A stretch of 64,000 bases of DNA from Pegea sp. RAD2-039 (taxonomy: Eukaryota; Chordata; Thaliacea; Salpida; Salpidae), in assembly GCA_034620365.1 (NCBI GenBank), contig JAQGEQ010000351.1, positions 186,001-250,000 on the forward strand, read 5' to 3'. Positions 10,801 through 21,388 of the stretch are shown one piece after another. Numbering within the stretch: the first letter of the stretch is position 1; each line of letters starts with the position of its first letter. The notes beneath the pieces are model-generated. The model saw nothing but the letters and a program-made list of their open reading frames with translations. It was not told where the DNA came from and did not search any database. The translations under genes were made by a program, and so were the position numbers.

Positions 10801-13800
10801 GAGTGAGGATCGAACTCACGACCTTGAGATTATGAGACTCACGCGCTGCCTACTGCGCTATCGAGGCTGTAATTTAGTTTCAGTTGAAATGAATTTATTG
10901 TAGGTTGCGGATGAAGTTTTTAAGAATGAAGATGTCGTGTTGATTGTTGCTGATGCTATTTCTCGAGATGTCTTAGTGACGTATCGAATCCCGATGCGCT
11001 ATTTCCGCGAGTTTCAAACCTACCATTTAGAACTTGTGCAGGTTTACACAATAACCTTGCTCACCGCCGCACACTTAAATCTTTTTTCAGCCAACACCTC
11101 AAATTCCCAATGGAGTCCGACTTTATGTGACGATTCAACGTAAAATCAGTCATTTGAAGCGACTCAAGGTTCGAATCCATCATCAGCAGCAGCAGATTCA
11201 CGAATCAAATTCTGACTTTTAGTCGTTCGGTTTTTGCGCTCTTGAAGTTTCTCTTCGCGATTTCTATGAAGACCTTCCAGCCCCTGTTGGACCCCTTCTC
11301 GCGGTGGCACGCATCCTGCCCGACTTCCCTGCCTACCAGTTTGTCCCTGGCCCCTTCTCTTGAATCATATGACGTCATCGTGTTGCTTAGAAACGAGAAT
11401 TTGAAGCGGAAACCGTTCAAAGCGGGAATCGAACCTCAAACCATCGACATGAATCATCTAAGCGATCGCGACTTCAGCGCAGATGACGTCATCAACGGGA
11501 AAACCCCTCAGATGAGTTTGTTGAGTAGCGGATCGAGACGTCCGTGTTGGGATCACACATTTCTCTTCGCGCATGATGACGTATCAACGCTCTTCTCTAA
11601 AGATGCTGCTCTTGTCATCGAGCTCTACTCTGCATCATCCGGTTAGTCATCTCATTACGTCACTGATGACGTCATCATCTCGTCGATCACAGCAATTACT
11701 CCGATCACGTGGGCACTCAACAACCCGCTCGGCTATTCTGTTCTCACCCTCAACGAACTACTGCTCAAAGGTGATGACGTCATTGATGTTGTAAGCTTGT
11801 GACGTTAGTATCGCGTGTTGTAGTGTTGATGTCAGAATCAGGAAGACTCGGAGTTCGAGTAGAGAAGCTCCCGTTTCTTCACTCATCGTTTTTTTCGATC
11901 GATGCTGATGACGTCACTTCTGATGAGCTTTCTGCCTCGCACTTGCGTCTCATCATAAGATTGATAAACACGGAAGTAATCACCGATTCTTCATCTTCAA
12001 CTCCTCATCATCATCTCTTACAGCGTCCTGACGCGATGATTGCTTCCGGTGACGTCAGAGACCTTCCGCTTCTGGAATCACTGCTTAGAAACGAGCCGAT
12101 GACGTCATCAGTGACGCCGACACTCCAACAAGTAGCTGAAGAATATTTTCATCACGTCGACACACAAACTCCACCTGTGACGTCATCACCTACTCCCGAG
12201 GCACCTGTGACGTCATCACCTGCTCAACAACCACCAATGACATTGGCACAGACTCCTCAACCGACGATGACGTCATCACCGACGCCACAGTATCCGATAA
12301 TCATCTCATCAACTCCACCAGCTCCGGTCATCATCTCAACATCTCCTTTTATCGGATCTTTTTATCGCGATTCGCGGCGACCCCTGGTGAGTTCCCTTAT
12401 TTGGTCATAAAACGCAAACAGCGTCGTCTAGTGGTCGAAACTTCTTCGTTAGTTGGTCGCTAGCTAATGACGTCATTTGGAGTTGTTTGTTCAGCGATCG
12501 CTTCGATGTTTAATCTGTTGTTAATTCCGTCTCGCGTCGCTACACATTGACAGGGAGCGCCCATCACGCTTTTGTGACGTCATCACATAGGCGAGCGTTT
12601 GTTTGGTTTACGAAGAAGTTCAAGAAAATTGAAAATAGTTTTGAAAATAGAACAGAAAGTTGAGAGGAGAATCAGGTGAAGATGTGATAAAGATCAGATG
12701 AAGATGTGATGAAGATCAGGTCAAGATGTGATAAAGATCAGGTGAAGATGTGATGAAAATCAGATGAAGATTAGATGAAGATGTGATGAAGGTCATGTGA
12801 AGATGTGATAAAGATCAGGTAAAGATTAGATAGAGAAAGATCAGTTTGATAAAGATCAGTTAGATAAAGATCAGTTAGATGAAGATCAGTTAAACAAAGA
12901 TCAGTTAGATGAAGATTAGCTAGACGAAGATCAGCTAGATGAAGATCAGTTAAACAAAGATCAGTTAAACGAAGATCAGTTAGACGAAGATCGGCTAGAT
13001 GAAGATCAGCTAGATAAAGATCAGTTAGACGAAGATCAGCTAGATGAAGATCAGCTAGAAAAGATCAGTTTGATGAAGATCAGTTTGATGAAGATCAGTT
13101 AAACAAAGATCAGCTAGATGAAGATCAGTTAGACGAAGATCAGTTAGACGAAGATCGGCTAGATGAAGATCAGTTAGATGAAGATTAATTCAAACTATTT
13201 TTTTTTTGAAGTTTTTTAATTCTTTAATTGTCAACTTTTTGTAAATGTCAGTTTCATATTATCGGCCGATGTCATCAAAAGTGAGTAAAAAAAAAAGAAA
13301 ACAAAAAAAAAAGGAAATATTTGCAGTTGGTGAAAGACGACGAATTCCCTCCTGATGACGCCATCGAAAACATCCTTCCCGAATACTTGATGACGTCAGA
13401 CGACTTACAACTTCATAATGTCCCAACTAAGTTAGAAGGTTGTCCCTAAGTCGCGCTTTTAATCGCGGTCTTCTCGCTTTCAGCGCCACTATCAACAAAC
13501 AAGCTCGGAAACCGGAAAATTCCGACAAACGCCGAATTCAAGTTATCCTGGATCAGCGGGAGCGAGTAAGATCTGCTTCTTGTTTGCATCCTTGATGACG
13601 TCATCATTTCAGGAACTTGCTCGCTACAAGGACGCAGTGAAACGGATGTCACGTGATATCGTCAATTTGCGTCAAGAAAACCTCAGCCTACGAGTGAGTG
13701 TGCGATGATGACGTCATCGCCTTCTTGATGACGTCATCGATGTTGATTCAGAGCAACAATCAAGTGTTACGTCACGAGAACGAAGATTACGTCACGTATC

Positions 13801-14680
13801 GTAGCAACGTGCAACCGGAAATCAACCCCCTCGATTCTAGTGAACTTGTTCACGAGTTAGGTAAGTGATGACGTCAGCGGGTAGTGATGACGTCATTGTC
13901 GATGTAGAAGCGGCAAATGAGAAGTTGTTGAAGGAATCAGTCGATCTTCAAAAGTACAAATCAAAAGTTCAACATCTTCAAAACCAAGTGATCAAGGTGA
14001 TGACGTCATTTGATGAGATACGATGACGTCATGATGTCATGTGACAGGCGAATGATCGCGAGAAGCAATATTTGAACAAGGAGATGACGAAGAAGCAACT
14101 GGAATCGATGATCGGTGATCTTCAAGAGAGGTTGAAGAAGACACATCGGTTAGAAGAGACAGTTTTGAAACAGGAGAAAGTGATTTTGAAGATGGAGGAT
14201 TTGCTGAAGAAGTCTCAGAAGAAAGAAGATCAGAAGAAAGAAGATCAGGAGAAGAAGATTAAAAACCTAGAGGAAGATTTAAAAAGAGGTGAATTGCTGA
14301 AAAATAATTTCTTATGACGTCATCACTTATATTACGTCATCAGCTACATCGTCATCACCAAGACAACGCCTTTCATCAAACGAAGAAATTCTCGCATCAC
14401 TAACGAAGCAAAACAATCGTTTACATCTCGACTTACGACGCGCAAACGTAAGCAGCCGATGACGTCATCACCATCAAATGATGACGTCATCAACCATCAA
14501 CAGGAAGCAGTCGAGTTAGAGAAGTCGGAATTGTTGGCGAAACTGGAACGAGCTGAAAACCGCGCGACGTCTCTCGAAGAACAGCTGGTGAAGAACGCGA
14601 AAGTTTGGGCGCGCGAGAAGCAAGAGTTGATGGTTCGGCTACAAGAACATCGAAACGGAATTATTCGTAAAAATCAATAA
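4842..14680 (+). CDS. CCDC33: CCDC33-like protein: two C2 domains plus C-terminal coiled coil
   Basis: Exons I can place are 4842-4982, 5031-5163, 5222-5381, 6056-6288, 6350-8425, 8572-8782, one ending at 10626, 10678-10783, 10904-11041, 11091-11168, 11223-11338, 11391-11641, 11693-11770, 11809-12386, 13327-13430, 13484-13565, 13613-13693, 13752-13860, 13908-13996, 14048-14288, 14344-14447 and 14504-14680. Phases agree at every junction except between 8782 and the exon ending at 10626, whose start I could not fix. The first C2-like domain (exons 1-4) contains KFAIYPRTD and YYNYNGILTL. The second C2 begins DIYVVFHGATSLPSC and continues through VLIVADA, YRIPMRYF and YHLELV. The coiled coil has SKVQHLQNQVIKANDREK and RLEETVLKQEKVI, and ends with a LEEQLVKNAKVWAREKQEL segment. 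These agree in order with CCDC33 as I know it from vertebrates, where the gene is associated with testis and cilia. Most introns are 45-60 nt and nearly all carry TGACGTCA. Homology of the C2 and coiled-coil parts is near certain; inclusion of the 6350-8782 exons is less so. Confidence 0.9.
5480..5551 (-). pseudogene. Decayed tRNA-Asp (GTC) inside a CCDC33 intron
   Basis: It is identical to the intact tRNA-Asp at 16506-16577 apart from a few substitutions. These create two mismatches in the T stem (A-C and G-A) and two in the anticodon stem (C-A twice). The anticodon loop CTGTCAC (GTC) is kept. Four stem mismatches make it very likely non-functional. It lies antisense within the 5382-6055 intron of the CCDC33-like gene. 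Confidence 0.85.
5815..6051 (+). repeat. Pyrimidine-rich tandem repeat in a CCDC33 intron
   Basis: An irregular array of the units CTTATCTTCATCACTT and TATCTTCTGATCTTCATC ends just before the 3' splice site at 6055. The strand is almost pure C/T plus A, so the array may extend the polypyrimidine tract. Its units are the reverse complement of those in the 12.66-13.19 kb array of the same gene. Confidence 0.85.
6350..8425 (+). CDS. Giant low-complexity exon of the CCDC33-like gene
   Basis: The frame is open for nearly 2.1 kb. It can be spliced in phase from the exon ending at 6288 (acceptor GAGTAG before 6350) to the exon at 8572 (donor GTAACC at 8426). It encodes about 690 residues rich in Ser, Thr, Asp and Val, predicted disordered, with no domain I recognise. 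The first part (to about 6980) reads the TGACGTCA motif as DDVI; the second part reads it as MTSS. A more ordinary, Arg-rich stretch follows (ETSQYFDRLEARRRSWQAYF and on to RNFFPRYRVP). In the CCDC33 proteins I know, the two C2 domains are not separated by anything this long, so this is a lineage-specific insertion or a separate embedded gene. Confidence 0.6.
7600..7790 (+). repeat. Coding minisatellite, 54-nt unit
   Basis: About three copies of an 18-codon unit, MTSHKRSSNVASQEPTST, start at about 7660, 7714 and 7768, with a partial degenerate copy before them. Copies are nearly identical, so the expansion is recent. The frame is preserved, which supports translation. Each unit carries one TGACGTCA. 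Confidence 0.85.
8932..10087 (-). CDS. Five-exon coiled-coil protein nested antisense in the CCDC33-like gene
   Basis: Reading from the ATG at 10087, exons are 10087-9989, 9806-9747, 9667-9470, 9408-9241 and 9186-8932. All four introns are phase 0 with good GT-AG signals (the first donor is GTATGT), and the total is 780 nt, giving 259 residues. The protein is highly charged, with heptad-like runs such as QEMVDEMISEVKEENKEDL and EMKKIEKKMRRKIELEMM, so it is probably an extended coiled coil. There is no signal peptide or membrane segment. I do not recognise the family. TGACGTCA is found in its introns and in less conserved coding stretches. It lies opposite the gap between the CCDC33 exons ending at 8782 and 10626, so it is most simply an intron-nested gene. 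Exact splice choices at exons 3 and 4 are my best reading. Confidence 0.7.
9820..9988 (-). repeat. 29-nt minisatellite in an intron of the nested gene
   Basis: About six copies of a 29-nt unit (TGATGACGTCACTAATACGA followed by CACATACAC on the + strand) lie inside intron 1 of the antisense coiled-coil gene. Each copy contains the TGACGTCA core; one copy has TGACATCA. Small length differences (CGACACATACAC against CGACATACAC) mark separate copies. Confidence 0.9.
10795..10867 (-). tRNA. tRNA-Met, elongator (anticodon CAT), in a CCDC33 intron
   Basis: The 73-nt cloverleaf has fully paired acceptor arms (GCCTCGA and TCGAGGC), anticodon loop CTCATAA giving CAT, T arm GTGAG-TTCGATC-CTCAC and discriminator A. 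It lies antisense within the 10784-10903 intron of the CCDC33-like gene and fills most of it. The fold is intact, so it is probably functional. Confidence 0.95.
12660..13190 (+). repeat. Purine-rich GAAGATCAG tandem array in a CCDC33 intron
   Basis: An irregular array built on GATGAAGATCAG, AGATGTGATAAAGATCAG and the 15-nt unit GATCAGTTAGATGAA lies in the 12387-13326 intron. The strand is G/A-rich. The array is the reverse complement in character of the 5.8-6.05 kb array; GATGAAGATCAG here can pair with CTGATCTTCATC there. A micro-exon just downstream near 13250-13278 is possible but not supported by phase. Confidence 0.9.
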
Positions 14681-14829
14681 TCGCGCGTTGATGACGTCAT
14701 TAAATGTTTTTCGTGTTATTTGCTATTGTTGATGACGTCACTTAGTCGAAAAGTCAGTGACTTTGAAGAAGCTTTGATGATGACGTAATGTAGTTGAGCC
14801 TATAATGATGATGTGACGTGATGATGACG

Positions 14830-16016
14830 TCACGATTGATGATACGTACGTGAAAGAGGTGATGACGTCATGAAAACTGCTTTGCGTGGTTTGATTTCTT
14901 CGTAAAGATGATTCTCGAAATTTGGAAGTTGATTTTGGGGCGGAAGGTCGTAGATTTGCTCGATAATGACGTCATCATCATCGCTTTCTGAAGTCGAAAA
15001 ACTTTTGAAAGATGTTTGATGTGAGATTTATTTTTACCGAAATCATTTTCAAGAGGCGATGACGTCATAACTGCAGCTGGTGGATCGTGGTAAATGTAAG
15101 ATCGACTGATGGTTGTCATGTCAACGGCTTCGTTGTTGTTGTTGTTGTTAGCAACGTTAGAAAAGCAAAATCTGAAATCAAAATCCAAATTAATAACTGA
15201 AATTTTTTGAAAATTTTTTCGACTTTTTTTTCTTTTTTATCCAAAAAATCGCCAAAATGATAAGAAAAGTCGAAAAAGTTGTCAAAAATACAATTATGAA
15301 AATGTACGGCGAGAATGACATCACATTTGATGACGTCATCACTTCTGTGATAGTGACAATTGAAGATTTAGTAGCAGACGCTACTGATGACGTCATCGCT
15401 GTTGTATTTACATCTGATGACCTTATGGTTGATGACGTGACAACCTCTGAAATCAGAAAAGTTATCAAAAGTGGCGACTTTTTTGGTCGTTTTCACTTTT
15501 AGCGCAGATGAAGTAAGATTTATGATTACAAGGTTTGTTCATCCAACCAGCGGTTGCGTTGGTGAAGACGCGACCGCTCGTGTATGTGACGTCATCACGT
15601 GGATAAAGATAGATGCAGGAAGGATATGCGGTGAGGGCAGGCGATAATCCTACCCAGTTGGTGCCCTCTAGTGTTGATTTATTGTTCCATTTCCATTTGG
15701 AAGAGGAATTCAACTTCCGACCTGAAGTCCAGAACCCCATAAAGAAGGGGAAGCGGATAAAATCTTCTCTATCCACTTTAATCTTTGGAAGTTCATCTTT
15801 TAACGTCTTCTGGATGTGATCCTCATCAATTGAAATCAGATTTCCATCACAGCGTCTCATCGCGTCATCAGCGCTCAATAGCTGCGTGTGAAAGCTAATT
15901 TGTAATCCTGATGACGTCACTTGCCATGTGTCTTGTGATGACGTCATCGCTTGATGGGATTGAATCAGAAATGAAATTGAAAAGAGAGTAGTTAAAAATA
16001 GTATAGATGACGTCAT
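14830..16016 (-). CDS. Single-pass C-type lectin receptor with tyrosine-rich tail
   Basis: Exons are 16016-15497, 15446-15224, 15171-15038 and 14987-14830, with three 50-52-nt introns. All phases agree and total 1035 nt (344 residues). The order is a signal peptide (MTSSILFLTTLFSISFLIQS), one C-type lectin-like domain, a Ser/Thr-rich stalk, one membrane helix (PYIFIIVFLTTFSTFLIILA), a Lys-rich stop-transfer run and a cytoplasmic tail. The lectin fold is supported by the four canonical cysteines (MRRCDGN, YPSCIYL, NKPCNHK, YFICAK) and the FFMGFWTSG strand. No clear EPN or QPD calcium/sugar motif is seen, so ligand binding may not be classical. The tail carries YDLP and YEEI, the latter the classic Src-family SH2 site when phosphorylated. 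The start codon and stop codon each lie in a TGACGTCA copy. It converges on the CCDC33-like gene, about 150 bases apart. Confidence 0.85.
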
Positions 16017-16505
16017 TGAAGTTTCTATGAGATAACTTCATATAAAATTCAAATTTAAATATAGCTAGATGTGAAAAAAAAACAGATTCTTAAAAGTTAA
16101 GCTTCAAAAAAATAATCTGTTTCATTCTCATCTGAAACGACAAAACTGAAAGAAAAACCATTTTAGACGTTTAAATCTCGTTAAGACTTTATTGACTCGT
16201 AAATAAATTGAATTGAAGACAACTTTTCAAATAACAACTTTCATTTAAAAAAAAACATTTTTTAGCTGATTTTCTGCTGACGTCATCTCATGAGTAATCA
16301 CATCACTAACGACACACTAAAAGCTGGAATTTATTTTTTTAAAATAAAACTTTTATTCAAAGCAACTAAAAAATAATTCGATTTTTACTTATTTGGTAGA
16401 CAAATAAATAAAGTTTAAATTGAAGCAGTTAATGAAATAGTATATTTTTTCAATATTCTGAAAAGAATCGACTCTGAGATGTACAAAGTTGAAAAATAAA
16501 AAATC
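16017..16505. other. Upstream region of the lectin gene
   Basis: This stretch holds one TGACGTCA near 16278 and no gene. It presumably contains the lectin promoter, but I cannot mark an element. Confidence 0.4.
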
Positions 16506-16577
16506 CTCCCCGTCGGGGAATCGAACCCCGGTCTCCCGCGTGACAGGCGGGGATACTCACCACTATACTAACGAGGA
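16506..16577 (-). tRNA. tRNA-Asp (anticodon GTC)
   Basis: The 72-nt cloverleaf has acceptor arms TCCTCGT and ACGGGGA, anticodon stem CCCGC/GCGGG with loop CTGTCAC (GTC), T arm CGGGG-TTCGATT-CCCCG and discriminator G. All stems pair, with one T-G wobble in the acceptor. It is the intact counterpart of the decayed copy at 5480-5551. Confidence 0.96.
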
Positions 16578-17558
16578 CAACGAGGTTTTACTAAAATTTT
16601 TAATTACTATTATAATTTTCAAAATTTTTTCTTTGCATCAACAATTTTTTTTATACTTTCAAAAATTGGTGAAAACTTTTAAAATTTGACCAAGCTAAAT
16701 TTGCTTTTAAATATAATGTATTAAAATAAGTTCAAAGTTTCTGAAAAATACAAACTCTTTGTATAAATATAATTTTTCAAATACAGAAGTTCTTAAATGT
16801 TGAAATTATTTTTATTAAGGTTAAAAGATCAAATATTAACTATATTTTGTTGAAAATGTTTTAAAATTAGATTAATTAATTCATATGTATATGTTTAGAA
16901 ATCTTTAGCTCACCAAAGTTCTACAGTTAATTTATTTTATGTTACATTATAAGTCTTATGAAATCATGGTCTTTTTATTTAAACAAAAATTATAACCAAA
17001 ACTAACAAAAAATGTAAAAATAATTTGATGTAAATTTTAATAAATTGAATTTTAACAGTTTATATTTGATAAAGTTACTAAATAGGGTTTTTCCCAAATG
17101 TTTGGTGGACTTCAAGAACTCACCAATAAAAATTTGATTAAAAGTTTTATGTTTGCTCATAAATGTTGATTGATCTCAAGATTGGATTGTTCAGTAAATA
17201 TTTTCATTGTTTGAGCTAATTTGTTTTATAAAAAGTCAGTAATTTGCTGTGTTCGTTATTTGATAAAAACATTTCACTAAATATTTCCAGTTTAAAAACA
17301 ATTTAAGAAAAATTCAATTGTTTATTTTCACTTTAGATTTTAAACATAAATTAATTGAAATTTCTATTATTTTTAATTTTGATTTTTAAATTAGAAGAAA
17401 ATGATGAAAGTTGATAATTGAAAAAGTTTTCATGAAATAATTTTTTACTCAATAATCAAACAAAAAATTTCCTTTTTTGAAACAAATTTTTTTGAATTTT
17501 TTCTTTAAGCACTAAAGCAAAAAAATAAAAATAATTTTAGAAAAATTGATTTTCTGTG
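16578..17558. other. AT-rich spacer without motif or gene
   Basis: This kilobase between two motif-rich blocks holds no TGACGTCA that I can see and no supported coding sequence. Confidence 0.5.
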
Positions 17559-19006
17559 ATGTTGGAATCCTTCTTCCGATCTCAAGGGAAAGTCTTCCTG
17601 CTCCTTCTTCCTTTTATCATCTCATGTCTTGTTGATGTTGGAATCTCTTATTTCACTTACGTCATCTTACTAGTGACGTCATTGGTGGTCTTCCAGAAGC
17701 TAAGTGTTGAAGTGATACGTCATCACATCCGTCCAGTATGTATCTGATGCCCTTTAGTGGATGATTTTCAACTATTTTATTTGTAGAACTCACCACTAGG
17801 TGGCCTGATCTTTGTAAGTCTTTATTCATCGGCTTCTGCGGTTCTCATCTTGATGACGTCATTGACCAAATCTCATTGGTTAGTTGACGTTATTGTTTGT
17901 TTTCAACTAAAACTGAATTCAGAGTTTTGGGTTGGATTTTTATCAGTCAGTTACTAATATTGTTATTACTTCAAAAGTGAAAATTCAGCTTCTATTTTGG
18001 AAATCCATTTTAATTTTATTTTTGTGGGGTCCGAGATAACTTCCTGCATCCAACCTCTTTGAGCAAAAAGATTTGAAATCTGATTTGGAATTTGGTTTTT
18101 TTGAAAAATATTTTGAAGAAAAAACAGAAAAATATTTTTTTCATCTTTTTAGGATTTTTCATTTTCTTGACTTCTTCACTGATACAAACAGCGAATGTTT
18201 TTGGAGAGTGGTGACGTCACTGGTCGCTTTCGATTACGTCATCAAATACGTCACACTTGCCATCAAATCTTTTTTAGTTTTATTTTGTCGAACTTGCATC
18301 AAAGATTTCTATTTAGTAAGATGATGACGTCATTTATTGCATACAACAAATTTTTATCTCTAGGGTTCTCTTTTCTACGTCATCGAAATGACGTCACAAC
18401 TTTTACGCTGTATTTTACCTGTACCTCAATGGGGGAAGTTTTTTATCTTTACTTCGAGCCTTCGACCTTTTTTTCGGGTTTTATGCACTGCTGGTTACGC
18501 CATAGCGAAAGTAGGTGATGTCATAAGGACAATTACTGTTTTATGATGACGTCATATCCACACACAGGTCTATTTTCTTTTTGAGAAGATCAAATTGATG
18601 CGAAATTCATCTAGTGGCTTTAAATCGGTATTCTTTTTTCAACCGCCAGTTGGCGCTAACACTCTGTTTTCAGATATTTCATGAAACGATTGAATCGAGG
18701 AAAAATCCCCCAATTTTGATTTGCAGTCTCTGCAACAAACGTATTCTGCGTCGCGCTGTTATCCCTTGTGACGTCAGTGCAGCTAGTCATCAGTTACAAC
18801 TTTAATATGTGTTATTACAGGAAAATCATGAAGCCTGTATGAGGTGCTCCTTAATATGGTTTGATCGATTCCCAAAATGTCCTTTTTGTAATATGGAAGA
18901 TGGAAGTTTCCAGGTCTTTGAAAAAAGCAAAAATTCTGCAAAAATTGTGGAGATTGAAAGTTACTGGCGCACTGGAAAGTCAGATTCTATCATTCAATTC
19001 TTCTGA
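17559..19006 (+). CDS. Multipass membrane protein with C-terminal RING finger (probable E3 ligase)
   Basis: The ATG at 17559 starts a hydrophobic N-terminus (VFLLLLPFIISCLVDVGISY). Several short exons follow, rich in membrane-type sequence. Clear ones include 18364-18510 (GSLFYVIEMTSQLLRCILPV and on to LCTAGYAIAK), 18568-18617, an exon from about 18674 to the donor near 18774, and 18822-19006. The C-terminus holds a C3HC4-type RING: CSLC, eleven residues, CDENHEACMRC, ten residues, CPFC. The two halves are joined across a 47-nt intron containing TGACGTCA. Membrane-anchored RING proteins are usually ubiquitin ligases of the ER or endosomes, of the general RNF139/RNF145/RNFT kind, but I cannot assign a family. 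Exon borders between 17650 and 18350 are uncertain. The stop lies in a decayed motif (TTC TGA TGATGTCAC). Confidence 0.7.
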
Positions 19007-19583
19007 TGATGTCACTTTTAATTTTATAATATTTATTTTGATGACGTCATTCTTTTGATTTTATAATAAAAAATCTAAAAGAAATCTTGTCAGAAACTTA
19101 TTTGACCACTTAGAAGAGTGAACCCCAAAAAAGATCTTTTCTCAGGTTTTCTCTTAGAACTGAAAATGTTCAAATTATTTTTTTCATCTTCATTTACTGC
19201 AGCAACTTTTTAACTGGATTTTATTCAGTTAGTTTTTCATCGATAAATTAGCGGGAAGGAAACTGTTAAAGTTTTTTTATAGTAAGTATGTTTTGATAGA
19301 TTAGTTACAACTAAATAACATGATGCGCAACTTTTTATTGATAGTTAGCACCCTTAAACAAACATCGATAAAAAGTTTCGACAAATTAACAGAAAGTTAA
19401 ATATTAAAAGTTGCAAAGTTAGTTGTTGAAGATAGTTTTATGAAAGTGTCTTTTTAGTTTTTGATTCACAGAAACCAGCTGTCAATTGATTAGTTTATCT
19501 TAGTTTCCTCATCAAGTTCATTTCAAAATGAGATAAACTTTTTTCTAGATTTTTATTGGTGTAAGATCACTTAAGTGATAATT
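19007..19583. other. Spacer between the RING and UNC-93-like genes
   Basis: One TGACGTCA lies just after the RING stop near 19039. The rest is AT-rich with no gene seen; it presumably contains the UNC-93-like promoter. Confidence 0.45.
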
Positions 19584-21388
19584 ATGCAAAAAACTGAACG
19601 AAATATCCGGAGGGAATGTTTGAAGTTTCTTAGTTTGTTAACTTTTGGTTTCGTTCTCAATTATTCTGCATATAACGCATTAGAAGGTTTGAAAATATCG
19701 ACTTGTGACGTCACATGAAACGCGATTTCATAATATTTGTGTAACGCTTATTGCTTCTAAATACTTCATATCGACATCTCGATCTGAGCACGTGATTTGA
19801 TGACGTCATCAACGCTTTTAATGAATTTGTAGGATTACAGAGTAGCGTCAATCCAACTATTGGTTTGATTTCATTGAGTCTTATTTATGGACTTTACGGG
19901 ATTTCATCAACTCTACTCCCGTCAATTGTCAGCAAATATTCCCGATCGAGTCAAACGCTCGCTATATCGCAAGTTTGTTACACGTTCTACACGATCGGTA
20001 AGCTCGCTTCTGATTGGCTGTAATTTCTTTCAAAATATTTTTCAGCAAATTTCTACCCGACCTTTTGGACCCTTATACCGTCTGCTATAGCACTTGGGGT
20101 CAGTGCTGGGCCATTTTGGTCAACCGCCAGAACGTACGTTGCACAATTAGCAGAAATCGATTCAAAACTTTCAGGAAAAGCTGAAAGTGAAAAAAGTGGA
20201 AAATTTTTCGGAATTTTTTACTCGTTTCAAGTTTGTAACTTTTTTGTCAAAAACCGATGACGTCATTGATGACGTCAGCGCAGATTTCACAAGTGGTCGG
20301 GAACTTGTTGGTATGGCTGACCACAGCTTTGATGTCATTAAACAAAAAAGATGATGACGTCATTACAACACCTGATACCAATCTCACGTCACTAAGCAAC
20401 TCAACAAATATGATGACGTCTTCAAACGCGACTCCATGCGGAATTTACTATACAAAAGAAGTGACGTCAGCAGCGCGAGAAGTCAACCATCTAGCTTTAG
20501 GACTCTTACTGCTTCTTCAAGTCTTTGCGATCTTCATCTTCCTGAAGATTCCTGACATCATCTCGATCCGTGGTGACGTCATCACACGGGAGCCGTTGAC
20601 GTCACGTGCCAAGACCTTAGTGGATAAAAACGGCAATACACTTTTACCAGTAGAAAAGCAGAGTGACGTCATCAGCGAGGTGAAGACGTCATCAACCAGT
20701 GACAATTTATCACTGGTACGCGCGATGTTTCGGCTTTTGTCACGTGACAAAACCGCTCTTCTTCTATTGGCTCTTTCTTTTCACTGCGGATTTCTTCATT
20801 GCACCGTCATCGGTGACGTTACAAAGTCGTGGGTTACGTGCACACACGGTCAGTGGTTTTGAGGCTTCTGGCGTCATGATGACATCATCACTTTCAACAG
20901 GTGTTGCTTATGTGCCATCGATGATGATCTGTTACGGTCTAGTGACCACACTGACGTGTCTCTTCGCGGGATCGCTCTTTCGATGGATCACGATCACCAA
21001 ACTCGTTTACATCACTCTCATCTTCGAGACTCTACTCTTTATCGGATTGTTACTATGGCAACCGACATCTTCAAGTTCGTCACTCGTCGCTTATGGAATC
21101 ATTTTTTCATCTTTTGGAATCACAAATGGAATGAATCGAACTTTGATCGCCGACATCTTCTCTCTCCTCTTCACTGATTCTGTATCAGCCGGGATGGCGT
21201 TACTAGGGGCAACAGAAGCCGCGTCATCATCGCTTCTTTTTGGTCTCGGTGACGTCACTGCTCCCATATTCAAGATTCTTTTTACTGTGACTTCATCGGT
21301 GGTTGGAGGAGCAACTTTCAAGATTGCGTGGAAGATGAGAGACAGTGAAACGCGTTTTCGACAAGTGACGTCATCAAATGAGAAGTGA
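19584..21388 (+). CDS. UNC-93-like major facilitator family membrane protein
   Basis: Exons are 19584-19686, 19833-19997, 20046-20230, 20284-20848 and 20901-21388. Phases agree and give 501 residues. Family-typical signatures are NALEG/LQSSVN after the first helix, LPSIVSKYSRS, TIANFYPTFWTLIPSAIALG, the SAGPFWSTARTYVAQLA segment, GKFFGIFYSFQISQVVGNL and, in the second half, MMICYGLVTTLTCLFAGSLF. UNC-93 proteins are twelve-helix membrane proteins of the MFS fold; the founding member modulates a muscle potassium channel and UNC93B1 traffics Toll-like receptors. Insertions relative to the family sit in an extracellular loop (with several N-x-S/T sites) and in the central cytoplasmic loop, and these are where TGACGTCA is read as MTSS or DVI. 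The stop is followed at once by a motif copy. Confidence 0.87.

Noticed and set aside
11160..11180. GGTTCGAATCC resembling a tRNA B box
   Set aside because: No cloverleaf around it; it is the donor end of a CCDC33 exon and its intron.
13250..13278. Possible CCDC33 micro-exon between GTCAG and GTGAG
   Set aside because: Splice signals fit, but its phase does not agree with the preceding exon ending at 12386; direct splicing 12386 to 13327 is in phase.
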